A DNA stretch of 33,442 nucleotides. Source: a virus. Numbering within the stretch: the first letter of the stretch is position 1; each line of letters opens with the position of its first letter. Shown in pieces: positions 7,769-15,486 of the stretch. The DNA lies in the IMG/VR virus record IMGVR_UViG_3300049424_000009, positions 1 to 33,442 of that record; one strand, given 5' to 3'. The position numbers and the translations under genes are program-made. The notes beneath the pieces were generated by a model, which was given only the letters and a program-made list of their open reading frames with translations, was not told where the DNA came from and did not search any database.

Positions 7769-8425
7769 TCAGGTGCCAATCTTGATCCAGCCATTCCAAA
7801 GCATGCGATCCAGGGCTGCGTTGGCAGCCTTGCGGTCAAAGCGTTCAGGATCAAAGTCCAGTCCAGCCCATTCGCGCATTTCTTTGGCTTCTTCGCTGTA
7901 GGGGCTGTCCTCAAGGGTGGCCAGAGACTCCTGATAGCCCCAAATGCCACCCGCGTCTTCAGGCGGGCAGGCTCGCTGACCCGATTCCACCCATACCCGG
8001 CCAGCGTTGCTGTCGTCATTGTCCAGATCCCGTATGGACTCGACCGTGATCCGGTGCTGCCAACTGTCGCCAAAGTCGTACAGGTATTCAAACACCTCAC
8101 CTGTTTCCAGCAGTTGATTGAGACGGAATTTGGACTCATCCAAGGTTTCGATTTCCAAAAACTGGTCTTCTTCGTCGGGCGGTGCGTAACGCTTTTCACG
8201 AATCGTGAATTCATGCAAATGCGAGTCAGTCCAGCCCATGGCCGCTTGCAGGATGTGGTGAAACGCATTCAGGCGTGCGCGGCCATCGATGTAAATGCGT
8301 CGCCAGATCACGGGCTCTGAGTCCACCAACTCGACCTTGAGGATGAAAACACTCGGAGATGACTGGGATTTGAGGCTTTTTCTGCTGCCGCTGCTGGTGC
8401 CTTTGACGGGCTTGGATGTCGCCAT
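7769..8425 (-). CDS. pRiA4b ORF-3-like protein (moron gene in the late operon)
   Basis: 218-residue member of the plasmid pRiA4b ORF-3-like family (PF07929); biochemical role unknown. A basic, Ser-rich N-tail (1-25) is followed by the family core: FILKVELVDSEPVIWRRIYI (27-46), HHILQAAMGWTDSHLHEFTI (56-75), EYLYDFGDSWQHRITVE (113-129), RACPPEDAGGIWGYQE (151-166) and the C-terminal GLDFDPERFD (188-197). It runs against all surrounding phage genes, between the head-joining and tail-terminator genes, where lambda-like phages have no opposing gene. It has its own ribosome site (AGAGG, 8 nt before ATG) and a predicted promoter, so it fits the definition of a moron: a late-acquired gene expressed on its own, possibly in the lysogen. 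Family identity is strong; benefit to host or phage is unknown. Confidence 0.85.
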   Translation of the reverse strand: MATSKPVKGTSSGSRKSLKSQSSPSVFILKVELVDSEPVIWRRIYIDGRARLNAFHHILQAAMGWTDSHLHEFTIREKRYAPPDEEDQFLEIETLDESKFRLNQLLETGEVFEYLYDFGDSWQHRITVESIRDLDNDDSNAGRVWVESGQRACPPEDAGGIWGYQESLATLEDSPYSEEAKEMREWAGLDFDPERFDRKAANAALDRMLWNGWIKIGT

Positions 8426-8455
8426 GAAGAGTGCCTCTTTGAACTCAAAACAAGC

Positions 8456-8484
8456 ATTTTATGAATGACCCATAACCCATCCAA
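8456..8484 (-). promoter_or_regulatory. Predicted sigma70 promoter of the moron gene
   Basis: On the minus strand, TTGGAT (8484-8479) lies 17 nt from TAAAAT (8461-8456), 4/6 and 5/6 matches to the -35 and -10 consensus with ideal spacing. Transcription would start near 8449 and reach the pRiA4b ORF-3-like start at 8425. The -35 hexamer lies right next to the start of the divergent tail gene at 8490. Confidence 0.55.
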
Positions 8485-8489
8485 AAACC

Positions 8490-8933
8490 ATGACCCAGTC
8501 CATTCGTGAACGAATCCTGCAAGCAATCGTCGGGGTACTGACCCCGGTCGCCACTGATCAGGCAGCCACTGTGTGGCGAACGCCCAGCGTGTCCATCACG
8601 CGCGACCAGTGCCCAGCGCTGGTGGTGTTTCCTGAGAGTGAGTCACTGGCTGAGCGCGCCAACGACCGGGTCACCCGCGAGTTGACGGTGCGCATCACAG
8701 CGCTTGCGCGCGCGGTGCCGCCCGACGTTGCCGAAACGCAGGCTGATGCCTTGCTCTGTGCAGCGCATTCTGCCCTGATGCTTGACGTCAACCTAGGCGG
8801 CCTGGCGCTCGGCGTGCGGGAAGTCGAGTCCGAGTGGGAAGTGGAAGACGCTGACGGCGTTGCTGCCAGCACATCTGCGCGCTACCAGATCACCTACCGC
8901 ACCCTGATCGCGGACATCGCAATTCAAGCCTGA
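8490..8933 (+). CDS. Tail terminator/completion protein (gpU-like)
   Basis: 147 residues. N-terminal helix (SIRERILQAIVGVLTPV), then strands ALVVFPESESLAE and ELTVRITALARAV. A helix (ETQADALLCAAHSALM) and a strand pair around VREVESEWEVEDADGVAASTSARYQITYRT follow. This alpha/beta order and the final 'ARYQITYRT' strand are typical of tail-terminator proteins that cap the tail tube and join it to the head. Its position just before the tail tube gene supports this. It has no strong ribosome site; the start at 8490 lies beside the promoter of the divergent moron gene. The exact family name is uncertain. Confidence 0.65.
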   Translation: MTQSIRERILQAIVGVLTPVATDQAATVWRTPSVSITRDQCPALVVFPESESLAERANDRVTRELTVRITALARAVPPDVAETQADALLCAAHSALMLDVNLGGLALGVREVESEWEVEDADGVAASTSARYQITYRTLIADIAIQA

Positions 8934-8982
8934 ATCCTTTTCCCCATTTTTTCATCCATTCCAACTTTAAGGATCCCAAACC

Positions 8983-9756
8983 ATGAGCACCTATGCATCA
9001 TTCCAAGGCCGTGTTTACCTCGGCAAACGTGACGTTGAAGGCAACCCCATCGAGGTTCGCTCACCCGGCAACGTGGCCGAGTTGAAACTCTCGCTCAAAA
9101 CCGACGTGCTGGAGCATTACGAGAGCCAGACCGGTCAGCGCACGCTGGATCACCGCATGGTCAAGCAAAAATCGGCCACGGTGAATCTGACCATTGAAGA
9201 GTTCACCAAAGAAAATTTGGCGCTGGCCCTGTACGGCAACTACGTGGTTGGCACGCCCGGCACTGTGACCAATGAGCCATTGGCGGGCGCTTCTCCCTTG
9301 GTCGGCGAGCGCTATTTCCTGGCTCACCCCAAGGTAGCCAGCCTGGTGATTCTGGACAGCAGCGCCACACCCGCGACCCTGGTCGAAGGGGTGGACTACA
9401 CCGTCGATAAAGACTTCGGCGCTATCCAGTTGCTGCGTCTGAACGATGGAGGCACACCTGCCGTGGCCTACGCCGCCCCACTGAAGGCCAGCTACGCCTT
9501 TGGTGTCACTACCGAGATTGGCATCTTTACCCAGCCACTGCCCGAGCGTTTCCTGCGGCTGGAGGGCATCAACACCGCCGACGGTAATGCAAAGGTGTTG
9601 GTTGAGTTGTACCGGGTGGCGTTTGATCCCTTGAAGGAAATCTCGTTCATCTCCAACGAATACAACAAGTTCGAGATGGAAGGCTCCCTCTTAGCCGATT
9701 CCAGCAAGCCTTTCGATGCAACGCTGGGCCAGTTCGGCCGCATTGTCCAAATCTGA
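8983..9756 (+). CDS. Major tail tube protein
   Basis: 257-residue protein that polymerises into the tail tube. N-terminal strands (FQGRVYLGKRD, PGNVAELKLSLKTDVLEHYE) and a QTLDHRMVKQ-like loop followed by ATVNLTIEEFTKENLALALYG match the tube fold of siphophages. A central region (about 95-165) looks like an added beta module with LVEGVDYTVDKDFGAIQLL (132-150). The C-terminal part resumes the tube fold (TKPLPERFLRLEG-type strand, VELYRVAFDPLKEISFIS) and closes with FEMEGSLLADSSKP. AAGGA precedes the start. It lies between tail terminator and tail chaperone genes, as in lambda (gene V). Confidence 0.8.
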   Translation: MSTYASFQGRVYLGKRDVEGNPIEVRSPGNVAELKLSLKTDVLEHYESQTGQRTLDHRMVKQKSATVNLTIEEFTKENLALALYGNYVVGTPGTVTNEPLAGASPLVGERYFLAHPKVASLVILDSSATPATLVEGVDYTVDKDFGAIQLLRLNDGGTPAVAYAAPLKASYAFGVTTEIGIFTQPLPERFLRLEGINTADGNAKVLVELYRVAFDPLKEISFISNEYNKFEMEGSLLADSSKPFDATLGQFGRIVQI

Positions 9757-9766
9757 AAGGCGCGTC

Positions 9767-10162
9767 ATGACTGATTTGGAAAAACTCATTCCCCAGGACA
9801 CCCTGGTGCAGGTGGCAGGCGAAACCATTGCGATATCCCCCCTCAAAGTGGGCCAGTTGCCTGCTTTCCTGCGGGTGATCGCACCCGTGATGGCGCAATT
9901 GAGCCAACCGCAAATCAACTGGCTGGCGCTGTTTGGCGAGCGTGGTGACGATTTGTTGAACGCCATCGGCATCGCAGTCAAAAAACCGCGCGAGTGGGTG
10001 GACGACTTGGCAGCGGACGACGCGTTGCTGCTGGCAGCCAAGGTGATGGAGGTCAACGCTGATTTTTTTACCCGAACGGTGATTCCCAAACTCGACGGTC
10101 TGTTCAGTCTGGGCCAGGGCATTCGGGAGGCCAATACTGGTTCGACCTTACCCAGCGCCTGA
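9767..10162 (+). CDS. Tail assembly chaperone, G-like (unshifted product)
   Basis: 131-residue protein that binds the tape measure during tail assembly and is absent from the virion. The frame opens at 9716 but the ATG at 9767 (MTDLEKLIPQD) has AAGG just upstream and follows the tube gene by 10 nt. An N-terminal strand region (DTLVQVAGETIAISPLKVGQL) leads to helices (FLRVIAPVMAQL, DDLLNAIGIAV, DDALLLAAKVMEVNADFF). The ORF ends TGA at 10160-10162. A run of seven T residues at 10063-10069 provides a -1 slip site giving the longer fusion listed next. Confidence 0.75.
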   Translation: MTDLEKLIPQDTLVQVAGETIAISPLKVGQLPAFLRVIAPVMAQLSQPQINWLALFGERGDDLLNAIGIAVKKPREWVDDLAADDALLLAAKVMEVNADFFTRTVIPKLDGLFSLGQGIREANTGSTLPSA

Positions 10163-10359
10163 TCGGGCATGGCCACCGGCTGCCCGACATCCTGGACTAC
10201 ACGCTGGCGCAGTTGAAAGGCTTTGCTGCTGCCAGCTCTCGCCTGGACAGCGCGCGTGATGCCCAACTCCTGTCCCTGATTGCCATTGGCAGCCGGGGCG
10301 ACTCCAAAAACCTCGATCAAACGCTTGAACGTCTGACCACTGCATCAAACCCGAAATGA
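9767..10359 (+). CDS. Tail assembly chaperone GT fusion by predicted -1 frameshift
   Basis: Predicted 197-residue product made when ribosomes slip back one base on T_TTT_TTT (10063-10069): 101 codons in the first frame, then 96 codons in the -1 frame to TGA at 10357-10359. The -1 frame is free of stops from the slip site to the end. Its distal part reads like a real protein (YWFDLTQRLIGHGHRL, ILDYTLAQLKGFAAA, LLSLIAIGSRG, LDQTLERLTT) but has no good start codon of its own, and its stop overlaps the next gene as ATGA. Lambda makes gpGT in the same way just before the tape measure gene. The existence of the downstream coding frame is well supported; the exact slip site is inference, since the first stretch after the slip is less protein-like. 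Confidence 0.65.
10063..10069 (+). promoter_or_regulatory. Predicted -1 ribosomal slippery heptamer
   Basis: T_TTT_TTT in register with the G-frame codons GAT TTT TTT ACC, a perfect X_XXY_YYZ heptamer. I saw no better heptamer between here and the G stop at 10162. Confidence 0.55.
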
Positions 10360-11000
10360 AAATCTCCATTCGAATCGACAGCGCCGCCGCGCAAGCCCAG
10401 CTTCGCCGATGGGGTGGGGAGTTTCGCGACAAGGTCAAAAAGGCGGTGGCCAAGGCTATGGCGAAAGAGGCAGTGGAGATCAAACGAGACGTGCGCGACC
10501 AGGTGGCATCGCAACTGACGGTGGTGAAGAAGACCTTTCTCAATGGGTTCTCCGCCTACGTGATCGACAAAGATCCCAGTCGTTTGCCTGCGCTCTACGT
10601 AGGCTCGCGCATTCCCTGGGTCGGAATGCATGAGAACGGTGGCGTGATCTCGGCCAAGATGCTGATCCCCTTGCATGGCCGGGTCGGCCGCAAACGTTTC
10701 AAGGCACAGATTGCCGAACTGATGCGGGGCGGCAACGCCTACTTCATCAAAAACGCCAAGGGCAACGTGGTGCTGATGGCCGAGAACATCAAAGAGCACG
10801 ACCGACCCTTGGCCGGTTTCAAGCGTCGCTACCGCAAAGCCGAAGGAATCAAGCGCATCAAACGCGGTGCAGATATTCCGATTGCCGTACTGGTGCCGCG
10901 TGTCATGCTCAAAAAGCGACTCGACATTGAGCGACTGGTGGTGCGTCGCATCCCACGACTGGCAGCAGGCATCGAACAACAAATCCGCACGGTCGGATGA
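10356..11000 (+). CDS. Minor tail protein (gpZ/DUF6441-like)
   Basis: 214 residues, highly basic. It begins with an N-terminal strand (MKISIRIDSA) and a Lys/Arg-rich helix (EFRDKVKKAVAKAMAKEAVEIKRDVRDQVA). Next come YVGSRIPWVGMHENGGVI and a conserved-looking MLIPLHGR, and the C-terminal part is again basic (RRYRKAEGIKRIKRG, LDIERLVVRRIPRLAAGIEQQI). Such proteins in this slot, before the tape measure, are minor tail proteins that help the terminator join tail to head. The start overlaps the upstream chaperone stop (ATGA). Family assignment is from memory of the pattern and is moderate. Confidence 0.5.
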   Translation: MKISIRIDSAAAQAQLRRWGGEFRDKVKKAVAKAMAKEAVEIKRDVRDQVASQLTVVKKTFLNGFSAYVIDKDPSRLPALYVGSRIPWVGMHENGGVISAKMLIPLHGRVGRKRFKAQIAELMRGGNAYFIKNAKGNVVLMAENIKEHDRPLAGFKRRYRKAEGIKRIKRGADIPIAVLVPRVMLKKRLDIERLVVRRIPRLAAGIEQQIRTVG

Positions 11001-11022
11001 CCCTCAAATATTGAACTGACCC

Positions 11023-14000
11023 ATGGCCAACAACCGTATCGCCGTTTTAGTCGCCCTTGAAGGTGCAGATGACGGGCTTAAACGCGCCCTGAATTCTGCC
11101 CAGCAAAGCCTGGGTGAGTTGGCATCGACAGCCAAGACCGCAGGCGACAAGGCTGCGCGCGGTATGGCCGAGGTCAAAGCAGGCATGTCAGCGTTTGGCG
11201 ATCAGGTGGCGACCGCCAAAACGCAACTGCTGGCTTTCCTGTCTATCAACTGGGCGGCAGGCAAGGTGCAGGAGATCGTCCAGATTGCCGATGCCTGGAA
11301 CATGATGGGCGCACGCCTGAAGCTGGCAACAGCCGGTCAGAATGAGTTTGTCACCGCGCAAAAAGCGCTGTTTGACATCGCTCAGCGTATTGGTGTGCCA
11401 ATTCAGGAAGTCTCGACCCTGTACGGCAAGTTGCAGCAAGCGGTGCGCATGCTCGGTGGTGAACAGAAAGATGCCTTGACCATCACGGAGAGCATCTCGC
11501 AGGCCTTGCGCCTGTCCGGTGCGTCGGCCACAGAAGCCCAGTCCTCACTCTTGCAGTTCGGACAAGCCTTGGCGTCCGGTGTGCTGCGTGGCGAGGAATT
11601 CAATTCAGTCGTCGAAAACTCACCCCGTCTGGCCCAAGCGCTGGCCGACGGCTTGAACGTGCCCATTGGTCGGCTGCGCAAGTTGGCTGAAGAGGGTCGA
11701 CTCACCGCTGACGTGGTGGTCAACGCCTTGATGGGCCAAAAGGACAAGCTCGCCGCCGAGTACGCGCAACTTCCAGCAACCGTCGCACAGGCCTTTCAGC
11801 GCCTGCAAAACGCCTTCGGGCAGTGGGTCGCGCAGGTGGATGCCGCCACCGGCATCACCAAAAAGCTCGCCGATGGTCTGACCTGGCTGGCCACCAATCT
11901 TGATACGGTCATGCAGTGGCTCAAAAGAATAGCCGAAGTGGGACTGGCGGTGCTCATTTACCGGCTGCTGCCAGCGTTGGTCACCGCTTGGCAAACCGCT
12001 GGAGCCGCAGCCATCACCGCTGCCACCGCTACCTCTGCGGCCTGGGCCACCGCCAATTTATCGGTCACAGCAGCCATTGCCAGCGTCGGGCTGCTCAAAA
12101 CCGCCTTTGCCGTGCTGGGTGCGTTCGCAGTGGGCTGGGAAATCGGCACCTGGCTGTCCGAGAAATTCGAGATCGTCCGCAAAGCGGGCATCTTCATGGT
12201 TGAAATCCTGGTCAAAGCAGTCGAAGTTCTGCAATACAGCTGGGAAGCGTTTGCAGCAATCTTTACCAGTGACACCATCGATGCTGCCACCAAGCGTCAT
12301 GAAGCTCGGCTGGCCGAGATGAATGTGATCTTCGCCCAGATGTATGCCGATGCCACCAAGGGTTCGGACACCGCCAAAGCGGCCATGACCACTGCGGCCA
12401 CCACAGCAGAAGAGATTGCCAAAAAGCTGGAAGCTGTGCGTCAGGGAACCCAAGAAGCGGTCGGTCGTGGCGTTGAAGCGGTTCACTCCGCAGTGGAAAA
12501 GCTCAAATCCCGGCTGGGCGAGGTGGAACAGGCGGTCACCAAGGCCAATGGCGTGGTGACGGATGCGACAGCAAAAATGGCTGAAGCGTACAAGGGTCTG
12601 ACGGCCATGGTGGAAGCCAACCTGCAAAAACAGGTCGATGCTGTGAAAGCACGCTACCAGCAGGAGCAGACGGCACTGGATTTGTCGAAGGCGTCAGAGG
12701 CAACCCAGATCGCCAAGTCAACCCTGCTGCTCACTGACGCACTGACTCAGCAGACCACCCTGCGGCAAAAGGCCACCACGGACACCTTGAAACTCATCGA
12801 TGACGAGTCCAGCGCCAGGGTGGCAGCAGCAGCCAAACAAGGCCTAACGGAAGCCGAGCGCAGCGCCAACGTCACCCGGGTCGAAAACGAGATTCTGGCG
12901 ACCAAACGCCAGTCCATGGTCATTGCCGCCACGGAATACCGCGCCCACATTGATGCGCTCAACGCTGAGGCCAACCGGCATCTGGCAGAAATTCAGCGCA
13001 TCGAAGAAGCCAAACGGCTGCTGACGATGACCACGGAAGAAAAAATCCGTGAACTGCGTCGTCAGGGCATGACTGAATTTGAGGCCACGGAAGACCGCAA
13101 ACGTCAGATCGTTGAGTTGCAGAGCAAGGCGCGTGATGCACTGGCCGCTGGTGAATTTGAGCAAGCCAAGCAGTTTGCGCAAAAGGCCATGGATTTGGCG
13201 GTGCAAGTGGGCAGTGCCCAAACCGCTGAAGCCAAAAAGGCAGAGGAAGCCAAGAAGCAATCCGAGCAAGCGCACACCCAGGTCGTGACCCTGGAGTCAC
13301 AGGCGCGTGAGGCTTCTCGCAAACAGGAGTACGACAAGGCTGCCGACCTGATGCGCCAGGCAGACACCCTGCGGGCCGAACTGGCCCAGAAAACCAAGGA
13401 TTCTGATACTGCGATCACCCAAGGCAAGCAGGGTATCAACACGGCCATTGGTGACATCCGCACATCCGAGGAAATCCTGGTCAAGACGCTTGATGCACAG
13501 GCGCAGGCACACCAAAACGCAGCCAAGTCGGCGTTGAGTGCGCGTGACCAGATCAAGCAGACCCTGACGGATACGGAAACCCAGATCGACCAGATCACCG
13601 CCAAGCTCAAAGATGGTTTGAAAGTCACACTGGACGCGGACACCACCCGGTTTGACAAGGCCATGGCTGATCTTGATAAGGCAATGGCCGAGAAAGAAAG
13701 GCTGCTGGTCATCAAGGCCGATCTGGAACAGGCCCAGAAAAAGCTCCAGGAATATGAAGCTTTGCTCAAAGAAGGCAAGACGCTGCCGGTGGATGCCGAT
13801 GTCAGCCAGGCCAAAGCGGCGCTGGACAAACTGACCGCCTATGCAAAGCAAAACTCGCTGATCGAGCTGCAAGTCACTTCTGAAAAAGCCCAAGCAGCGA
13901 TCAACAATGTGGAAGGCATGATCAATGCACTGGGTCGCATCCGCACTGAGTCGCAGCACAGTGTGAACACCAATGCCGATGCGGCGCGCTCGCAAATCTC

Positions 14001-15051
14001 CAGCCTCAACGGCATGAATACGTCGAGCACCCACACGATCTATGTGACCAAGGTCGAAACGAACGCGACGGGTGGACTAGTGGGCGCAGGTCTGCCGCAC
14101 TTCGCTGTCGGCGGTGCAGTCGCTCCCATGGTGCAGTCTGCATTTGCCCGAATGACCGGTGGCTCCGTGCCGGGCTCGGGCGATCAAGACACGGTACCGC
14201 GCACGCTGGACGCTGGCGCGTATGTGTTGCGCAAAGCGGCGGTGCGCAAATATGGTGCTACTACCCTGTCAAAAATTGCCAATGGTGTGGCCCGGTTTGC
14301 CACGGGCGGTTCGGTGGTAACCCCCGGTTCGAACGTCATCAAGCACAACAAGGACGCGGTGGAAGCCCAGCAAATGATCGAGTTGGGTTTGTCCGGAATG
14401 CGTCAGTATGTGCAGTGGATGCGCATGCAGTACGGTGCTTCCATGAGTATCGGATTCGAGTACGACACCATGGTGGGTTACGGCCAACTGGCCAACACCG
14501 ACCGTAGAACCTTGGAGAGCCTGCTCAATCGCAAGCAACTCACAGGCAACGAAAAACAAAAGCTCGATGCCATCAAGGCCAACTGGCGGCAAGCCATGGC
14601 GCAGCCACTGGCCTATGGTAAAGACCTTGAACGCGACCTGATGGAATACATGGAGCAGCACCAGGGTGAGTTTTACCGGGGCGGTGGAGTGGCCAAGTCC
14701 GATACGGTTCCCGCCATGCTCACTCCCGGCGAATACGTGGTCAACCGGTCAGCGGTGTCGCGCTTTGGCACCGGCTTTTTTGAGTCGCTCAACAACCTGA
14801 GCCTGCCAGCGCAAGCCCTGGCCGCGCGCGTGCAGGGCTTTGCCAGTGGTGGACTTGTTCAGTCACTGGTGCCATCTCTGGCATCACCCATGTCAGTGCC
14901 AAGACCTGAATTGGCGGCGAGCAGTGCTCCGGTACGAACAGTGCGAGTTGAACTGGCGGCGGGAAACCGCAGTGTGTCAGCCACGGTCGATGCTAGGGAT
15001 GAAACCCGACTGCTGGACATCTTGAAACAAGCGAAATCACGCGCTTTTTAG
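11023..15051 (+). CDS. Tail tape measure protein
   Basis: 1,342 residues; sets tail length and takes part in DNA ejection. Residues ~85-275 are the phage tape-measure domain (VQIADAWNMMGARLKLATA, VLRGEEFNSVVENSPRLAQALADGL, PATVAQAFQRLQNAFGQWV). Hydrophobic stretches at about 305-320 and 325-375 could span a membrane. About 440-1000 is nearly continuous Ala/Lys/Glu/Gln coiled coil. The C-terminal region is Gly-rich and has two copies of a family motif: DTVPRTLDAGAYVLRKAAVRKYG (from residue 1056, shown in part) and DTVPAMLTPGEYVVNRSAVS (from 1227). No strong ribosome site precedes the ATG, so coupling to the upstream gene is likely. Confidence 0.93.
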   Translation: MANNRIAVLVALEGADDGLKRALNSAQQSLGELASTAKTAGDKAARGMAEVKAGMSAFGDQVATAKTQLLAFLSINWAAGKVQEIVQIADAWNMMGARLKLATAGQNEFVTAQKALFDIAQRIGVPIQEVSTLYGKLQQAVRMLGGEQKDALTITESISQALRLSGASATEAQSSLLQFGQALASGVLRGEEFNSVVENSPRLAQALADGLNVPIGRLRKLAEEGRLTADVVVNALMGQKDKLAAEYAQLPATVAQAFQRLQNAFGQWVAQVDAATGITKKLADGLTWLATNLDTVMQWLKRIAEVGLAVLIYRLLPALVTAWQTAGAAAITAATATSAAWATANLSVTAAIASVGLLKTAFAVLGAFAVGWEIGTWLSEKFEIVRKAGIFMVEILVKAVEVLQYSWEAFAAIFTSDTIDAATKRHEARLAEMNVIFAQMYADATKGSDTAKAAMTTAATTAEEIAKKLEAVRQGTQEAVGRGVEAVHSAVEKLKSRLGEVEQAVTKANGVVTDATAKMAEAYKGLTAMVEANLQKQVDAVKARYQQEQTALDLSKASEATQIAKSTLLLTDALTQQTTLRQKATTDTLKLIDDESSARVAAAAKQGLTEAERSANVTRVENEILATKRQSMVIAATEYRAHIDALNAEANRHLAEIQRIEEAKRLLTMTTEEKIRELRRQGMTEFEATEDRKRQIVELQSKARDALAAGEFEQAKQFAQKAMDLAVQVGSAQTAEAKKAEEAKKQSEQAHTQVVTLESQAREASRKQEYDKAADLMRQADTLRAELAQKTKDSDTAITQGKQGINTAIGDIRTSEEILVKTLDAQAQAHQNAAKSALSARDQIKQTLTDTETQIDQITAKLKDGLKVTLDADTTRFDKAMADLDKAMAEKERLLVIKADLEQAQKKLQEYEALLKEGKTLPVDADVSQAKAALDKLTAYAKQNSLIELQVTSEKAQAAINNVEGMINALGRIRTESQHSVNTNADAARSQISSLNGMNTSSTHTIYVTKVETNATGGLVGAGLPHFAVGGAVAPMVQSAFARMTGGSVPGSGDQDTVPRTLDAGAYVLRKAAVRKYGATTLSKIANGVARFATGGSVVTPGSNVIKHNKDAVEAQQMIELGLSGMRQYVQWMRMQYGASMSIGFEYDTMVGYGQLANTDRRTLESLLNRKQLTGNEKQKLDAIKANWRQAMAQPLAYGKDLERDLMEYMEQHQGEFYRGGGVAKSDTVPAMLTPGEYVVNRSAVSRFGTGFFESLNNLSLPAQALAARVQGFASGGLVQSLVPSLASPMSVPRPELAASSAPVRTVRVELAAGNRSVSATVDARDETRLLDILKQAKSRAF

Positions 15052-15064
15052 CGGTCACTCACCC

Positions 15065-15472
15065 ATGGAACTAAAAAACCTCTTTAGTGGGGCCACGTTG
15101 ACCCTGCCTGACGATTTGCTGTGGAGCGACGAACACGGCTGGAGTCCAGTGGTCTCGAGCGTGTCTTACCTGATCACTGGGTCTCTCTTGGTGCAGTCGG
15201 CCACACGGCAGGCGGGGCGGGCCATTACCCTGGTGGGCGCTGCCGACATGGCCTGGGTTACGAGATCGGTTGTCAATGTTCTGCGCGACTGGGTGGCACT
15301 GCCACTTGACGCGGTCAGTGGCCGCTTTGAGTTGACGCTCACCGATGCCCGAGTTTTCACGGTGGCATTTCGTCATGCCGACGGGGCTCTTGAAGCCGAG
15401 CCCGTCACTGGGTTTCCCGCACGGTCAGAGGCTGACTTCTACCGCATCACCTTAAAGCTGATGCAAATCTAA
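15065..15472 (+). CDS. Small minor tail protein
   Basis: 135 residues, predicted all-beta with alternating strands (MELKNLFSGATLTLP, WSPVVSSVSYLITGSLLVQ, RAITLVGAADMAWVTR, GRFELTLTDARVFTVAFRH) and a closing strand DFYRITLKLMQI. Size and place directly after the tape measure gene match the small proteins (lambda M/L slot) that begin the tail tip. I do not recognise a named family with confidence. The start is 13 nt after the tape measure stop with no clear ribosome site. Confidence 0.6.
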   Translation: MELKNLFSGATLTLPDDLLWSDEHGWSPVVSSVSYLITGSLLVQSATRQAGRAITLVGAADMAWVTRSVVNVLRDWVALPLDAVSGRFELTLTDARVFTVAFRHADGALEAEPVTGFPARSEADFYRITLKLMQI

Positions 15473-15486
15473 ATTCTGGAGCCTTC

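Noticed and set aside
7756-7772. CTGAC...GTCAG inverted repeat at the 3' end of the moron gene
   Set aside because: Only 5 bp stem and no U-tract in either direction; not a convincing terminator.
7753-8268. Second minus-strand frame under the moron gene (171 residues)
   Set aside because: Overlaps the well-recognised pRiA4b ORF-3-like frame and has no family features.
10169-10355. Independent start for the second chaperone frame at the ATG at 10169
   Set aside because: This ATG is in the frame of the upstream gene, not in the open -1 frame; frameshifting explains the frame better.
13104-13829. Long minus-strand open frame (241 residues) under the tape measure gene
   Set aside because: It is Ser/Leu/Ala-rich, lacks recognisable domains or ribosome site and mirrors the coiled-coil codons of the real gene.
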